Notes under the pieces: model-generated | Seen by the model: only the letters and a program-made list of their open reading frames with translations | Told to the model about the DNA's origin: nothing | Databases searched by the model: none | Assembly (NCBI GenBank): GCA_047967505.1 | Contig: CM106539.1 | Reading direction: 5' to 3' (one strand) | Length of the DNA stretch: 64,000 nt | Source of the DNA: Dipteris shenzhenensis | Taxonomy: Eukaryota > Polypodiophyta > Polypodiopsida > Gleicheniales | Translations under genes and position numbers: made by a program | Part shown: piece by piece, positions 39,830-50,640 of the stretch | Position numbering within the stretch: the stretch's first letter is position 1 | How the letters are laid out: each line of letters begins with the position of its first letter

Positions 39830-40320
39830 TGGGAGTGTGGCTTCGTGAGAGATTGCCTTATCCCTGCATGCATTATAGGAGAGAGGTTCGTCATCATCAG
39901 CGGCGTAATGTGCCACTTGCAAATGTATGAAAAGGCACCACGAGTAGAGGATATTGATCATCATGCTAGTGCATAATCGGTAAACCAATGGTATTGAGTA
40001 GAGTAGCGAGGGAGCACATGCACCACCACTGCACTTTGAGGCAGATAATAATCATGATGATTCTCTAGAGGAGGACGAGGGTCTAGTGGACATGATGGAT
40101 TCTATTTTTGAAGGCACGACAGGAGATGAGGGTGAGATGTCTGAGCATGAGACCATAATGTGAGATTTGGCATTAACATGCTTGCATGATGGTGTGAGGA
40201 TGACAAAACCACGAGCTTGCATCTCGATCTTGAATTTACAGGCAAATTATGGTTGGTCAGACACAAATGTCTTAGCCTTGATGAGGTTAGTGCAAACCAT
40301 GTCTAGATCCTAATTGTTTT
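39830..40320 (+). pseudogene. CACTA (En/Spm) transposase N-terminal fragment
   Basis: A frame from 40011 encodes an acidic stretch (DDSLEEDEGLVDMMDS), a stop, then LTCLHDGVRMTKPRACISIL and LQANYGWSDTNVLALMRL. The latter resembles the TNP2-family block in which an LYPGC...S..S....L..LKA.YGWSD...LL..L segment precedes the transposase core. Weaker upstream traces (YPCMHYRRE, near 39850) could be the transposase-associated Cys/His domain. The core transposase and CACTA termini are not visible. It is broken by several stops. Confidence 0.4.
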
Positions 40321-40474
40321 AAAGTTTCTCATTCCTAATTGTTTTTATTAGTATCTCATTCTTAAGGTTTCTTGGATATGCAAATTGCAATAGGTTGCTC
40401 CAAAAGATGTTGCACTTTCCAAATACCATGCCCAATCTAGAGACGAAGCGAAGAAGATGTTGAAAATGGTTGGG

Positions 40475-41154
40475 ATGTGTGTTCTTTGGTGGAGGCACAC
40501 GTGTTGTGGGGATGCTTGAAGTGTGCCAATGGAGCTCCTCACTCCCGCACTACTCCTTGTGGGAGAATTGCATAGTAAAGCCTTCACTCGTGTCACTCCA
40601 TTGCCTACCGGATCGTTGCAATGGGGTTTCCACCGAGAAGAAGGAGTGAGAGGAAGAGAGAGGGGAGGGGGAGGAAAGAATGAAGGGGGATGGAGAAGGA
40701 GAAGAAGGATAAGGGGAATCGTGGCAAACACCAAAGGCAAGCAAGGAGAGTAAGCAAATCTCAATCTCAACACATGATCAAGAAGAGAGCTTGTATTTCT
40801 CAAAGGTTGCATACAACAATGAAGACTAAAGTCAACTCTTATACATGTCACCTTTTGAAGGGAGGGCCAACCCGATTTCTTATACCACTCGCTCTCTTCT
40901 CTCTTTTGCTACAACCACTTGGGCTATATGGCTAAGGCATATGTTGATTCTCTCAACCTCCTCTTTGTCTACAAATGGCTCTTGTGTTATCCATATACGA
41001 GATCCAAATGGCTCTTGTGTTATCCTTGCTAATTTGGATGATCTCGACGACTCTCTCGATCCTGAGTCATTTGAGGCTCAAAACTCGGTACCTTGATCTT
41101 GAGCCATTTGTGGCTTAAAACCCATAGGATTTGGGCAAGCCAGATCTGCCAACA
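40475..41154 (-). repeat. 3' LTR of minus-strand gypsy-like copy (diverged)
   Basis: Shares the purine-rich tract (40640-40710), GTCACCTTTTGAAGGGAGGG (about 40848) and TTTGAGGCTCAAAACT/TTTGTGGCTTAAAAC words with the LTRs at 10352 and 57365, but is shorter and more diverged. The right end, TGTTGGCAGATC on the minus strand at 41154, is taken as the LTR start. AAGGGGGG (minus, 41176-41183) nearby is a likely polypurine tract although about 20 bases away. The left boundary is approximate. Confidence 0.6.
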
Positions 41155-41199
41155 TGCTCAATGGCGGTTAACGTGCCCCCCTTCGTGTTGCTAAACTGT

Positions 41200-43435
41200 C
41201 CGCGCTAGAGTAGGTGAGTGGAGCGGATTGTCTGGAGGATTGCGTAGCGGTCCAATTGCCCAGGGATGAGCCATGTGAAATAATCCCAATACTCTTAGAG
41301 GTGGGTAGCATGCATGTCCTCGAATGTTTGGATGTAATGGCCATGGAGGTTGCTGACCCGAAGGTTTAGGCGGAAGTCCTAGAATCGGGAGGGGTTGATG
41401 TTGGGATTGAAGACAATTTGATTGTCGAGGTTATGTAGTTTGTTCTCAATGTGTCAATTGTTGGTGGGGAGATCGTAGAGTAGCAAGAGGATAAAGTGGT
41501 TGAAGTGTATCGCTGCAATCATCGCGGGGTCGAGAACTGAGCCATAAGTATCGTTGAATGACTGAAGGCAAAAGCAGAATCCTTCCTAAGTCATTTCCTT
41601 GGGGAAGTTGTACTTTGGGAAGTTCGATATAGTATTGGGATCCTTTTGTTAGAGCTCTTAAAGTGAGCCCAGGACCATTGTCTTTCCATGGGCTTGTAGA
41701 GAGGATGGATCTACCACTCGAGTGGTGGACTTTGATAGTAGCGCCAAAATTGCTCCTTTTCAATGGGGTTGAAGGCTTGTGTTCGAGTTTGTGAGGGGAA
41801 TGGGCACATCTAGGGCTAAGTGGTAACTGCCACATGTACGCTTCAAGTGGATTCATCTCTAGTCATTGAAGGACTAGGTGATAAACTGAGTAAGTGGGCG
41901 AACTTCCATTATCTCGTATAGATGGAGGTAAGAGCCTTCAAGGTTGGCCTTCCAGGGATGCGTAAGAGCACTGTCGGGTAAGTCCTAGAAGGATTGGAGA
42001 TCAGGCCCCCATTGTACATCTACGGGCAGTGAGGAGGGGGGCATTGGAGGGACATCATCATCGACATTGGGCATGGGGTCCTCCTCTGCATTCCTTGCTG
42101 GCGAAGTGTCGATGGGTGTATGGACAAAATTTGCTGGCTGCACCAGTGTATTGAGAGCGTGGTCTGGGAGGTAATCAAGAGCATTGGAGGAGATGGACTA
42201 GGAGGTTCCATGTTGTGCCATGCTAGTATTCGACGTGTTAGAGGAGTATTCAGGTAGGTTTGTGTAGAGTATTTGGGTAGGTTTGTGCGGGGAAGAGGAG
42301 GCGGGACGAGATTCGCAGGTTGTTGAGGGGGTTGGAAGGGATCTGTAGGGGGTGGCTACAGAATTTTTGCGGGGGTGCAGTAGTGTTAAAGATAGAGATG
42401 GCCTCTTTCCCTTTCTCTTTGGTGACATCTTGCTGACCAAGGACTCGAGTGAGGCTTCGAGAGCTTGTACTACCAGATTGAACAAAATGATGATGCCGAG
42501 GCGTTGGTAGGCCGTGGAGCAATTTGTAACGAAATTCCCTTGCATTTGAATTGCAAAAGCCCGCGAGCCATAGGTCTGCACCCAATCTATGTCAACTTGT
42601 ATGCTATCGGGAGTACAAACCCATGGGCTCAACTCGTCGGGCTTGGCTAGCTGCACCACGGGGTGGGCGGCTAAGGTTTGAAGATCGGAGGGATGGATGA
42701 GGGATAGGTTGGTAGGTTGAAGGTTTAGGAAGAAATAAGACATAGTTAAAATGGGGCGACAGTGGTCAGGATTGCAATGTAGGATGGTCTTGAGTGTGCT
42801 GGGCAGGAGAGGGGCGATGAGATCGATGTGGAAGATGAGGTTTTGGTGCGGAGTGCGTTGAAGTGCACCTAAATTGTTTGGGAGATGGTGCATGGGGATA
42901 GGGTGTAGGTGGCGAGTTGTGCGGAGACCTCCAGTACATCGTGAACTCCTGCTGTTCCAGTGTGGTTTCCTTTGGGTGGCCTAAGGTAGGAAGTTGCTCG
43001 TTGTCAGCTTGCATGGTAACGGTGAGGCTTGCTTATGTGCGAGGAGATCTTGGATTTGTCCTTCGGTCCCTCCTTGAGCCTAGTGTACTTGCCACGGCCC
43101 TTCGTTCTTCTATGGTACACAGGTTGGATTTTACCTTGTCCAGCTGGTCCATCATGGTTTGAATGAGGGATTCATTGGCAGAGAGCTCATCCTTGAGCTT
43201 TGTAAGAATGATCTCCAGCTCTTTGACCTTTGCCTTGTACTCCTCTTCTCTGTCAAGGGAGGTTTTCCTGTGAGCTTGTGCGACAACCATGAGGGTGTGG
43301 CTGTCACAGATCCTGACTTGTGCTTGTAGTAAAGAGGAGAACAATTGGGAGGCATACTCTTGATTCCACTGCAAAATTTGCGCACTACCTGAGGGACCTG
43401 GGCTATTGCATCCAACAATTGGATCTCCATGTGCT
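41200..43435 (-). pseudogene. ORF-Y: unknown coding region of the gypsy-like family, minus copy
   Basis: Minus-strand fragments in more than one frame. In order: a coiled-coil-like segment (KAKVKELEIILTKLKDEL, 43033-43374), then 42198-42893 with LAKPDELSPWVCTPDS, DIDWVQTYG and RLGIIILFNLVVQALEASLE. A C-terminal block (41446-41856) has FGATIKVHHSSG, LPQGNDLGRILLLPSVIQR and LWLS. The same blocks occur in the same order at 56.0-57.2 kb on the + strand, so the reading is real. I do not recognise the family. It lies where RT, RNase H and integrase would be expected after a retropepsin, and none of those is present. Frameshifts indicate decay. Confidence 0.6.
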
Positions 43436-44320
43436 TTGCCTATGAAAGATGTTCTGTCGACATGTCACTCTAGCCTCCAGGTGTTTGGTACTGAGGTGGG
43501 CTACAAAATTGTAGGGCTTCTGTGAGACTGCCGGTCCATGGAGAAGAGGAAGAGCCTATGGTGATAAATGAAGTGGGCTCTTAGGGCTATACTAAGGTGG
43601 TGGTGGGGAGTAGAGGTGGTAGAGGAAATGCTTGTTGCCACGGGGTGGAGGCCAATATTTATAGTATCGTCCTCGTGAAGCCTTTACACATCAATGGGGT
43701 CCTCGATGGTTGTCTTGCCTTTAGGGTGTCAAGTGGAGGCCTCCATGCATCATTGTCTCCTTAGGAATTCCCATAGTTGGTGGTCTTTGTATTGCTCCCA
43801 CAGTTGGTTGTCAAGGGGATGTTGAGTAGAATGGCTAGAGGGGGTAGTGCTTGGGTTGAGTTAGAGCCTTTTGGGGGTGGTCACGATTGGTTCTTCTTCT
43901 ATTGGGACGTCTCTCGTGGCTTCTTTGTCAGCCACCCCATATCCGATAGGCAGCTATTTCCCAACATATGGTAAAGTATGGGCACGTACAACATCGGGTT
44001 GCCAAGGACATTACCATGTGTCTTTAGGTGTTCCCTAATCTGCATGCATAAATAATCTGCCCACTTGGTGACCTGCGGCTCTTCCAACCTCGCGAGGATG
44101 TTCGTCACTATCGTGACTGATGGTGGTTCGTGTGTTTTACTTGGGTCAACCCTGGAGCACTCTTGCTGATTTATCCAGTGCGGGCACTGTAAGCTAGGAG
44201 AAGTGGATTCGGCCCTTGCTCTTCTTTCGATCGTAGTTGTAGATCTTGCCCAGGGGCTCGTGCAGATTCTTATTGTGGGTATATATTTTTCCAATGACTG
44301 GGAGGCCAAAGGCAGAACGC
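43436..44320 (-). pseudogene. ORF-X, distal half, minus copy
   Basis: Minus-strand frame 43899-44309 contains VTIVTNILARLEEPQVTKWA, REHLKTHGN and PMLYVPILYHMLG. It corresponds to KHMDHHQSIVPNILLCMVEF and NWANYFYSQ in the plus copy (54570-54665). The rest of the protein continues on the far side of the nested element, beyond 46834. No known domain is recognised. 43436-43898 has no clear motif. Confidence 0.5.
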
Positions 44321-44325
44321 ATCAC
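44321..44325 (+). repeat. Target-site duplication, left (ATCAC)
   Basis: ATCAC immediately left of the TGTTGG LTR start and repeated immediately right of the second LTR (46835-46839). A 5-bp duplication is typical of LTR-element insertion. Confidence 0.9.
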
Positions 44326-44628
44326 TGTTGGAGATAAGTGCACACTAAGTGTACTATTTCCTAGTCTACATTTGTCTAAGTCTAAGTCTAAGTCTAAGTC
44401 TAGTCTTTATGTCTTGAGTGTGTGCCATGTGGCACTTCTACAATTATCCCATAAGCACTCTTGCTTTATGTCTTGTACTTTGGCCCATATATTCAATGGG
44501 TCACATCACTGTAATCTATCAGTCTAGCTTGTGTCTTGTCTACACTCTTCTCAAGGTATTTCTAGTCTTTCAGTCTTGTTATTTCATTTCCAGTTTCTAG
44601 TTCTAGTTCTTGCTTCCATATTCCAACA
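44326..44628 (+). repeat. 5' LTR of the gag-only element
   Basis: TGTTGGAGATAAG...TATTCCAACA, 303 bp. It includes a GTCTAA hexamer array (about 44375-44400) and CATATATTC, a possible TATA-like site, near 44488. Confidence 0.92.
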
Positions 44629-44640
44629 TGGTATCAGAGC
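44629..44640 (+). promoter_or_regulatory. Primer binding site (iMet type)
   Basis: TGGTATCAGAGC begins at the first base after the LTR, with no spacer. Confidence 0.92.
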
Positions 44641-45378
44641 TAGGTTGATCCCTCTTCTCCCTCTTCTCTCTTCTCAAGTCTGTCTCTTCTCAGATACAGA
44701 TCTGCCCCCCCCGCTCAGATCTGCCTCTTCTCTCCCCCGCTGCAGATCTACCCCTCTTCTCAGATTTCTCCCCTCTTTCTGCCCCGCCATTGCGCTCCAG
44801 ATCTGCGCGACTTTGCTGCGTGTATTCCTGCTCCAAATCTCTGCACCAGATCTGCGTAGCTCAGCCACAGATCTGAGCGCCAGATCTGCTGTCACGCCAG
44901 ATCTGCGCAACACCTGCTGTCATCGACAGATCTGCGCAGTCTAGCACCCGCTCCTGCTGTCGTACCTGCTATCTGTACAGCGTCGCCCGTATTTCGTATG
45001 TCATCCGTACTCCGCCATCCGTACGCCGCCGTACGCCGTCCGTACATCGTCAGCTGTCCGTACAGTCCGTACGACTGTATGGAATCCGTACCTGCACAGG
45101 CTGACTTCTCCAGCTCCATCTTCACGGAGATCTGCATCCTTTTTGCACCTCTACCTCTGCCCGGGATTAAGGTACTGAGCTTTGCCTCTTTCGGTTTGCT
45201 GAACAGTCTCTCCTTTTTTTGCTAGTTCCTCCTGCTTCGATGGGCTGTCATGTGCTATGGCCTTGACAAAGTGGTCAGAGAACCGGCTTCTTGGATCTCT
45301 TCCTCTCATTTATTTCTGCAATATTGTAAGGGAATAGACACTGCCCTTGCATCCTAGCAAGAGGTAAGACCTTCCCAC

Positions 45379-46209
45379 ATGGCATCTTCCTCTCATTCTC
45401 TCATATCTATCGACAAATTCAATGGGTCCAACTTTCATACTTGGCAGATCAAAATCAAGTGCCATCTTATGAAAGAAGGTATTTGGGACATTGTTCACCG
45501 TGCTACTCCTGAAGGTCCATCTGAGCAAGTTGTTACTGCCAAGAATGACAAAGCCTATGCTATCATATTGCTCGGCCTTGGAGATGATTACATTCATCAC
45601 ATCTCCGACATACAGTCTGCTCCTCAAGCATGGATCACTTTGGATACCCTTTTTGGAGCCCGATCTAAAAACTCTAAGATTGCACTTATGATCTCATTCT
45701 TTGATCTACATATGCAGGAAGGAGCTACTATAGCCTCTCATGTCAATTATCTTTGTAGTCTTATGGTTCAGCTTGCGTCAGTCAAGTCTCCCATCTCCGA
45801 AGATATTGCTATTGCTGTGCTTCTCAAAAGCTTACCTGACTCCTATGCTACTCTTGTCACTACCTTCAAGTATCATAATAATCCTTCTCTTGAGGGTATC
45901 ATCAATGCTCTCCAAGAGGAAGAAAGAACTCAACAACGAAAGGTAACTGACACTGCATTTTTAGCAAAGAAAGGAGGTTCTAAGGTAAAGAAGCCTTGCA
46001 CCCATTGTGGCAAAACTAATCATATGGAGAAGGACTGTTTCAAGGCTCATCCATGCACCATTTGTGGCCGTGATAATCACTGGGAGAGGGACTGCTACTC
46101 CAAAACCTCTACATCAGCTTCTGCATCTACCTCAGCCCATGTTGCTGCAACATCTCCATCAGCTGATCCTGCTGTTCCTTCCTCACATGATGAGAAGTGG
46201 GCTTTCTGA
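45379..46209 (+). CDS. Gag protein of the gag-only element
   Basis: Intact 276-residue Copia-type Gag, the particle-forming structural protein. Residues about 8-30 (SIDKFNGSNFHTWQIKIKCH) are the typical Copia Gag start. The middle has the UBN2-like helical region with LIxDxxxTAWxxL-like pattern (APQAWITLDTLFGARS). Near residues 210-240 are two CCHC zinc knuckles, CTHCGKTNHMEKDC and CTICGRDNHWERDC, both C-x2-C-x4-H-x4-C. The C-terminus is Ser/Ala/Thr-rich and ends before KWAF; there is no DSG protease motif. It starts about 740 bases after the primer site. The intact frame in a non-autonomous element suggests selection or youth. Confidence 0.9.
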   Translation: MASSSHSLISIDKFNGSNFHTWQIKIKCHLMKEGIWDIVHRATPEGPSEQVVTAKNDKAYAIILLGLGDDYIHHISDIQSAPQAWITLDTLFGARSKNSKIALMISFFDLHMQEGATIASHVNYLCSLMVQLASVKSPISEDIAIAVLLKSLPDSYATLVTTFKYHNNPSLEGIINALQEEERTQQRKVTDTAFLAKKGGSKVKKPCTHCGKTNHMEKDCFKAHPCTICGRDNHWERDCYSKTSTSASASTSAHVAATSPSADPAVPSSHDEKWAF

Positions 46210-46522
46210 TTACTTCTATGTCTTGTCTACCACCTTGACCACCTATGATGTAGGTCAAGGGGTTCTAGTGTCTTGGTCTTTCTATTAGTCTACAGTCAGT
46301 CTTCTGTCTATCTAGTCTTGTCTGTCTGTCTATTTGTCTATCAATCTGATTGTGTTTTAGATCCATCTTGTTCCTACCCTTGTGGACCCATATGAGGATA
46401 TCACTTGAGGAGGGGTGTCTCAGGATCTTTTGTCTGTCATGTTTTCTATCTTGTCTCTCAGTCTATCAGTCTTTATGTCTGTCTTCTAGTCTTGTTTTTC
46501 TGTCTTACTCCTAGTGTCCACT

Positions 46523-46531
46523 TAAGGAGGG
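46523..46531 (+). promoter_or_regulatory. Polypurine tract of the gag-only element
   Basis: TAAGGAGGG immediately left of the 3' LTR. A similar GAGGAGGGG occurs at about 46407 and may be a second tract. Confidence 0.7.
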
Positions 46532-46834
46532 CGTTGGAGATAAGTGCACACTAAGTGTACTATTTCCTAGTCTACATTTGTCTAAGTCTAAGTCTAAGTC
46601 TAAGTCTAGTCTTTATGTCTTGAGTGTGTGCCATGTGGCACATCTACAACTATCCCATAAGCACTCTTGCTTTATGTCTTGTACTTTGGCCCATATATTC
46701 AATGGGTCACATCACTGTAATCTATCAGTCTAGCTTGTGTCTTGTCTACACTCTTCTCAAGGTATTTCTAGTCTTTCAGTCTTGTTATTTCATTTCCAGT
46801 TTCTAGTTCTAGTTCTTGCTTCCATATTCCAACA
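46532..46834 (+). repeat. 3' LTR of the gag-only element
   Basis: 303 bp, equal in length to the 5' copy. Differences seen: first base C instead of T, CACATC for CACTTC and CAACTATCC for CAATTATCC. Followed by the ATCAC target duplication. Confidence 0.92.
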
Positions 46835-46839
46835 ATCAC

Positions 46840-47471
46840 ATCCACATTGAGGTGGTGGAAGTGGGGGTTCCTTGTTGCATCATGGAGAACACCGCCATTA
46901 GAGTTTGAGTTGTAGGAACTGATGAACTCCTCGAGCAGCTTCATGTTGAGGTGACATGGCAATTGGTTCGCAATGGGCTTGAGATTTATCATCATCACTT
47001 GGGATGCTTGTACCTCTGTATCCTTGAGCGCTTGGTATGCTGCCGTGTTATGGTAGTAGAGTGTATAATATTGCCCCTTGTGTAGCCATTGAGTTGTTGG
47101 AGCCATGCTTACCCGAGTGGGGAGTGTGTTAGTGACCTTACGACCTTGTACTCCCCTTGTGTTGGAGTGGGTGTGCACTTCTTGGATAATTGGGAGGGAG
47201 GAGTTGCAGCCACTACTGGTGGTGTTTGAGAGATCTGTTGAGTTGAGATTTCCTCTTCTATTTGTAGTTCAGCTATTGGGATGTCGGATAGAATTATGAT
47301 TGTCCCTGCGGGCATGCTTTGGGATTCAAAAGGGCCGGTGGGCAATGGATTTGGGGGGTGGAGGCTAAAGTCCCTTTCGAATTTGAAGAATTTGTTATCA
47401 AGATCCATGGGGAAGAATGACACCAAGTGGGTAACAAATGAGTCAGTGGAGGAGGATGAGGTTGAGGACAT
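46840..47471 (-). pseudogene. ORF-X, proximal half, minus copy
   Basis: Minus-strand frames begin with SSSSTDSFVTHLVSFFPMDL and DNKFFKFERDFSLHP (47330-47471) and continue into GQYYTLYYHNTAAYQALKD and MKLLEEFISSYNSNSNGGV (46840-47100). The plus copy has SSSSTDSLITKLLSLFPMDI and GHDYTLHYHTAVAYVAF with LLEEFLKAYNNNTNTN at 53727-54330. The shared frame and substitutions support a real protein. No known family is recognised. It was split by the nested gag-only element. Confidence 0.6.
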
Positions 47472-47518
47472 CCAAAGGGTGGATGGGAGGCAGTATGGAA
47501 AGAGGCAGGGGGGTTTGG

Positions 47519-47760
47519 ATAGCAGTAAGGCAACGATCTGGCGAGATGGATGTAAGGCAACGATCTGACGAGATGGTTGTAACGCAAGGATCCGGTAGGA
47601 TGGCTGTAAGGCAACAATCTGGCGAGATGGTTGTAAGGTGATAATCTGATAGGATATCTGTAAGGTAGTGATTCGGCGGGATGGCTGTAAAGCAACAATT
47701 CGGTGGGATGGCTGTAAGGCAACGATCCAACGGGATGGCTGTAAGGCGACGACTTGTCAG
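47519..47760 (-). repeat. 27-bp minisatellite, about 9 units, in an open frame
   Basis: Units of 27 bp such as GATGGCTGTAAGGCAACGAT plus CTGGCGA repeat with few changes. Because 27 is divisible by three, the minus-strand frame 47294-47902 carries a 9-residue repeat of SLPYSHPTG/LLPYSHPTG type. Related but less regular arrays lie at 9130-9870 and 50820-51365, all on the same strand. Confidence 0.85.
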
Positions 47761-49200
47761 GTTGACAGTTGTTAGAGTTGTTGAGAGGGGAAAGAGGGAA
47801 AAAAAAGAAAAAAAGGGGGGGCTGTTGATGCTGAGAGTGTTGCCCAGAGGGAAAACGGGGTGGATGGACTAGGTGATGCATACTCGTGAGGTCAGCATGC
47901 AAGGATGCAAAACATGAAGAAAATGCACAAAAATGTATTGGCCGTATTCACGTAGCGTTGTCCGTGAATGTGAGTGGGTGCATTGGAATACCAAGGACTT
48001 GTGAGCTGCTGGTGCATGTGGGTGATATGCCTACTGTAGAGACTTACCTAAGCCTAGACTTGATGATTGCGCACCTTGGGGGGGTCGATTATGTGGAATA
48101 CAATGGAGTTGAATGCCAAACAATAGCATACCTCGTCATCAACCAGGTAGAGCATGTGCTGAGTTTGTGCATCATCTTGGTTGTCAGGTGTATACCACCG
48201 TTGTGTTGTTCACTTTGATGGACCTAAGGCAGGCGGGTTCTTGTGTGTGGCGGTAACCAAAGCGAGGACATGTTCTTGTGGTACCGCAACCTTTGATTTG
48301 ACAGATGGGGTAGGTCTGGGTGACATCACAGGTGCCCCCTTGAGTAAGTTGACTTCTGATGGTGTGTGCATGGGCCTAAAGGAAGGTCTTGTGTAACTAC
48401 CCCACTTTTAGGGGTCGGTTCTTGTGTTGCTTCCTTGATGACTTTGGCGGCTTTCTCATTTAGTTGCACCATACGTGGAATCATGAGATTCATTGGGCTC
48501 ATTGAATTGTTCGTCGTGCTGGCTCGAGGGTGGTTCTTGTGGGATTGCCTTCGGAGTTGATGCAGGTTCTTGTGTCACCACCCTATGAGTCCCAGTGAGT
48601 TGAGAGTGTGTGTTCAGCACTGTTGAAAGCTTTGGAACCCAAACATATCGCTCTCCTTGATAGTAGCCTTGGGCTTCTAGGAGACTTGTTGCAATCCATT
48701 GTTTGTGAAACTTCTACTTGTGGAGCGATGGAATTTGTCCTTGTTGCTGGTTAGGCGATGGGCAATGTGGGGCCATGTTTTTTAAGGAATTGCTTGTGTT
48801 GGTGCTGAGCAGGGAGGGGTTTGAAAGCCTTCACAGCTACGAGCTTTCCAGGTTATTATCCCCCTTTGAAGTGGAGTTGTGCACAAAGGATGGCCTCATG
48901 CACTCATTTTTCACAGAATTTTTGGGTAGGGCCCTTGGCATTGGACATGGGGAGCAAAGGCAAGAGAGTAGTTTGCAACAAGGGTTTGCCCTTATTGAGA
49001 TTAGGACTTCCAGTAGCATTTGTATGGATTTCCTTCTAAGGACCGGACAACAGGAGGCATTGGAGGCCTCTGGAGATTTGGAATTGCTTTCGTTTAAAAT
49101 ATTCTTGCCTCTTATGAGTGCTCGTACTAGGGGGAAAGTGAAGTGAACTTTACAGAGCAAAATTACTGCAATTCTCCCCCCATACACGAGAGTTGTGGTT
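47761..49200 (-). other. Spacer of the minus-strand gypsy-like copy, unresolved
   Basis: Between the retropepsin and ORF-X. Open frames exist on both strands (48718-49146 on +, 48837-49187 on -), but neither shows a domain and no RT or integrase motif was found. TTCTTGTG words recur (48238, 48274, 48418, 48532, 48572), hinting at a degenerate repeat at 48230-48600. Confidence 0.4.
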
Positions 49201-50640
49201 CTAGCTCGCTAGTCGATTTGGCAGTTGATGGCATAGCACCAGGTCCTTGACAATATCATCATCTCTGTGGGAAGAACAGAAAAACAAATCTCTATCACCT
49301 GGCAGACAACAATTAGTTTCAAGTCTACATACCCTAACTGCGCGGCTGCGAAGTGCAATGTTAACAAATGCCCGTGGTAGTATCCTAGCAGGCTCGCATA
49401 CTCGACTATCCGTCCTGAGTAATAAGACCAGAGGAAGGGAGGGTTTGAACTTCCAACCTCCTCAAGCAGGACTTGCACAAGCTCTTCTAGCTTTGTCGCC
49501 CCGGGGCACAGGGCACAGCCAGAAAAAGCACATCATTCGCCTAATGTACTTAAGAGTTGACTATTGGTAGCTCGAATTGAAGAAGCAACATTAAGGGTTA
49601 GGGATACTTGTAGTGCTTCCATACTTTGTGGGAGATGAAGTTATGGCTGCTGCCGGATCCATGAGTGCCTCAATGCTTGTAGCTAACCCAACAATATCAT
49701 GAGGTTTTTGGAGGGTCTCGCTCACCACCGATAGTGGATCCTTGAAGTCATAGAGGTCTTCTTCCTCTCTTAGGTTTTGTAGCACTGGCTCCTCTTGAAA
49801 CATTCGTTGCAGCAAGTTTGGAGCCCCTAAGTTATTAGAGTTGAGTGGCTCTTCTTCCACTCTCTCTGGCATCCTAAGTGCCTTTGCCTCCCTATGAGTA
49901 GTCAGGTGATCAACGTGGATAGTATCTGACCCCTGTTGACCTTGACTTAATGTTCAAACTTCTCTTGGCATTTTGGCACCAAGTTCTAAGCATCTATTAA
50001 GTGTTTTTTCTCTAAGGCTGGGCCTAGATATTCTCTCTTATAAGAAGGTGGAGATGTGAGGCCTTGGACCCATGTTGGCTTGTTTACATCTAGGTATGGG
50101 AGCATACTCGGATGGTTTAGAGAAGGGGCATGCCCAAAGGTAGAGGAGGTGGCGAGGGTGGGTGTCGCCTCATTTGAACTGTCTTGGATGAGCACTTGCT
50201 TTGTTCCTTCTCGCACCTTGGTGACTTTCTTGGACCTGTCTATGGGGGCTGGGGTGCCTTAGGAATTTTCCACGTGGACGTTCTATCCTTCTGGCCTAAT
50301 TCCTCATTTCCTTGCCTATGGTCCTTACTTGCATCCTCGTGATGACCTTCAAGGGCACTGCCACTACTCAAACCTATTCAATACTTAGCAAATTGATGCT
50401 AGTGCTCTTGAGTGGCATGGCCAGAGTCGTTGGTTTCCTTAGGGGGAAATCCTTGAATAAATGTTCCACTTCGCATCTAGCACACAAGGGCATGGGTGGG
50501 ACCCCTGGGGTAAGATCCCTATATGGATAGTCCTTTGAAAAATGCAGCCCTTGGAATTTAAGACATGACATAGAGGGTTTTCTGTGCCCTTATATAGGCA
50601 TTCACTTGCCTTGTGTGGACCTTGACATGTATAGCATTGG
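49201..50640 (-). pseudogene. Gypsy-type gag zinc knuckles and retropepsin, minus copy
   Basis: On the minus strand, three zinc knuckles with C-x2-C-x3-H-x4-C spacing come first. CYTCQGPHKASEC (50598-50636) is intact. CLKFQGLHFSKDY and CARCEVEHLFKDF (50374-50571) have Cys replaced. An acidic region (49591-49872, EEPLNSN, EEEDLYDFKDP) follows. The retropepsin C-terminal half reads LGYVDLKLIVVCQ and SRTWCYAINCQID (49209-49360). The x3 spacing and the protease type match plant Ty3/gypsy elements. The Asp-containing N-terminal half is replaced by unrelated sequence at about 49360-49560. Not functional. Confidence 0.65.

Larger units (their letters stand above)
44326..46834 (+). mobile_element. 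Young gag-only LTR retrotransposon (TR-GAG type)
   Basis: A complete 2,509-bp element. It has two 303-bp LTRs, an exact iMet primer site (44629-44640), one intact gag ORF (45379-46209), a purine tract (46523-46531) and a 5-bp target duplication (ATCAC). No protease, integrase, RT or RNase H sequence is present, and there is no room for one. By eye the LTRs differ at three positions (first base and two near their middle), so insertion is recent. It disrupts the ORF-X region of an older minus-strand element. Mobility would need enzymes in trans, presumably from a Copia relative with matching ends. Confidence 0.9.

Noticed and set aside
40523-40851. Overlapping open frames on both strands near 40.5-40.9 kb
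   Set aside because: They come from the purine-rich tract of an LTR; low complexity keeps frames open without coding.
44531-44944. 137-codon + frame across the 5' LTR and leader of the gag-only element
   Set aside because: It spans the LTR end and primer site and has low-complexity CAGATCTGC repeats; the gag ORF downstream is the real coding region.
46007-46288. Alternative-frame ORF overlapping gag of the gag-only element
   Set aside because: The zinc knuckles are in the main frame; this one lacks any motif.
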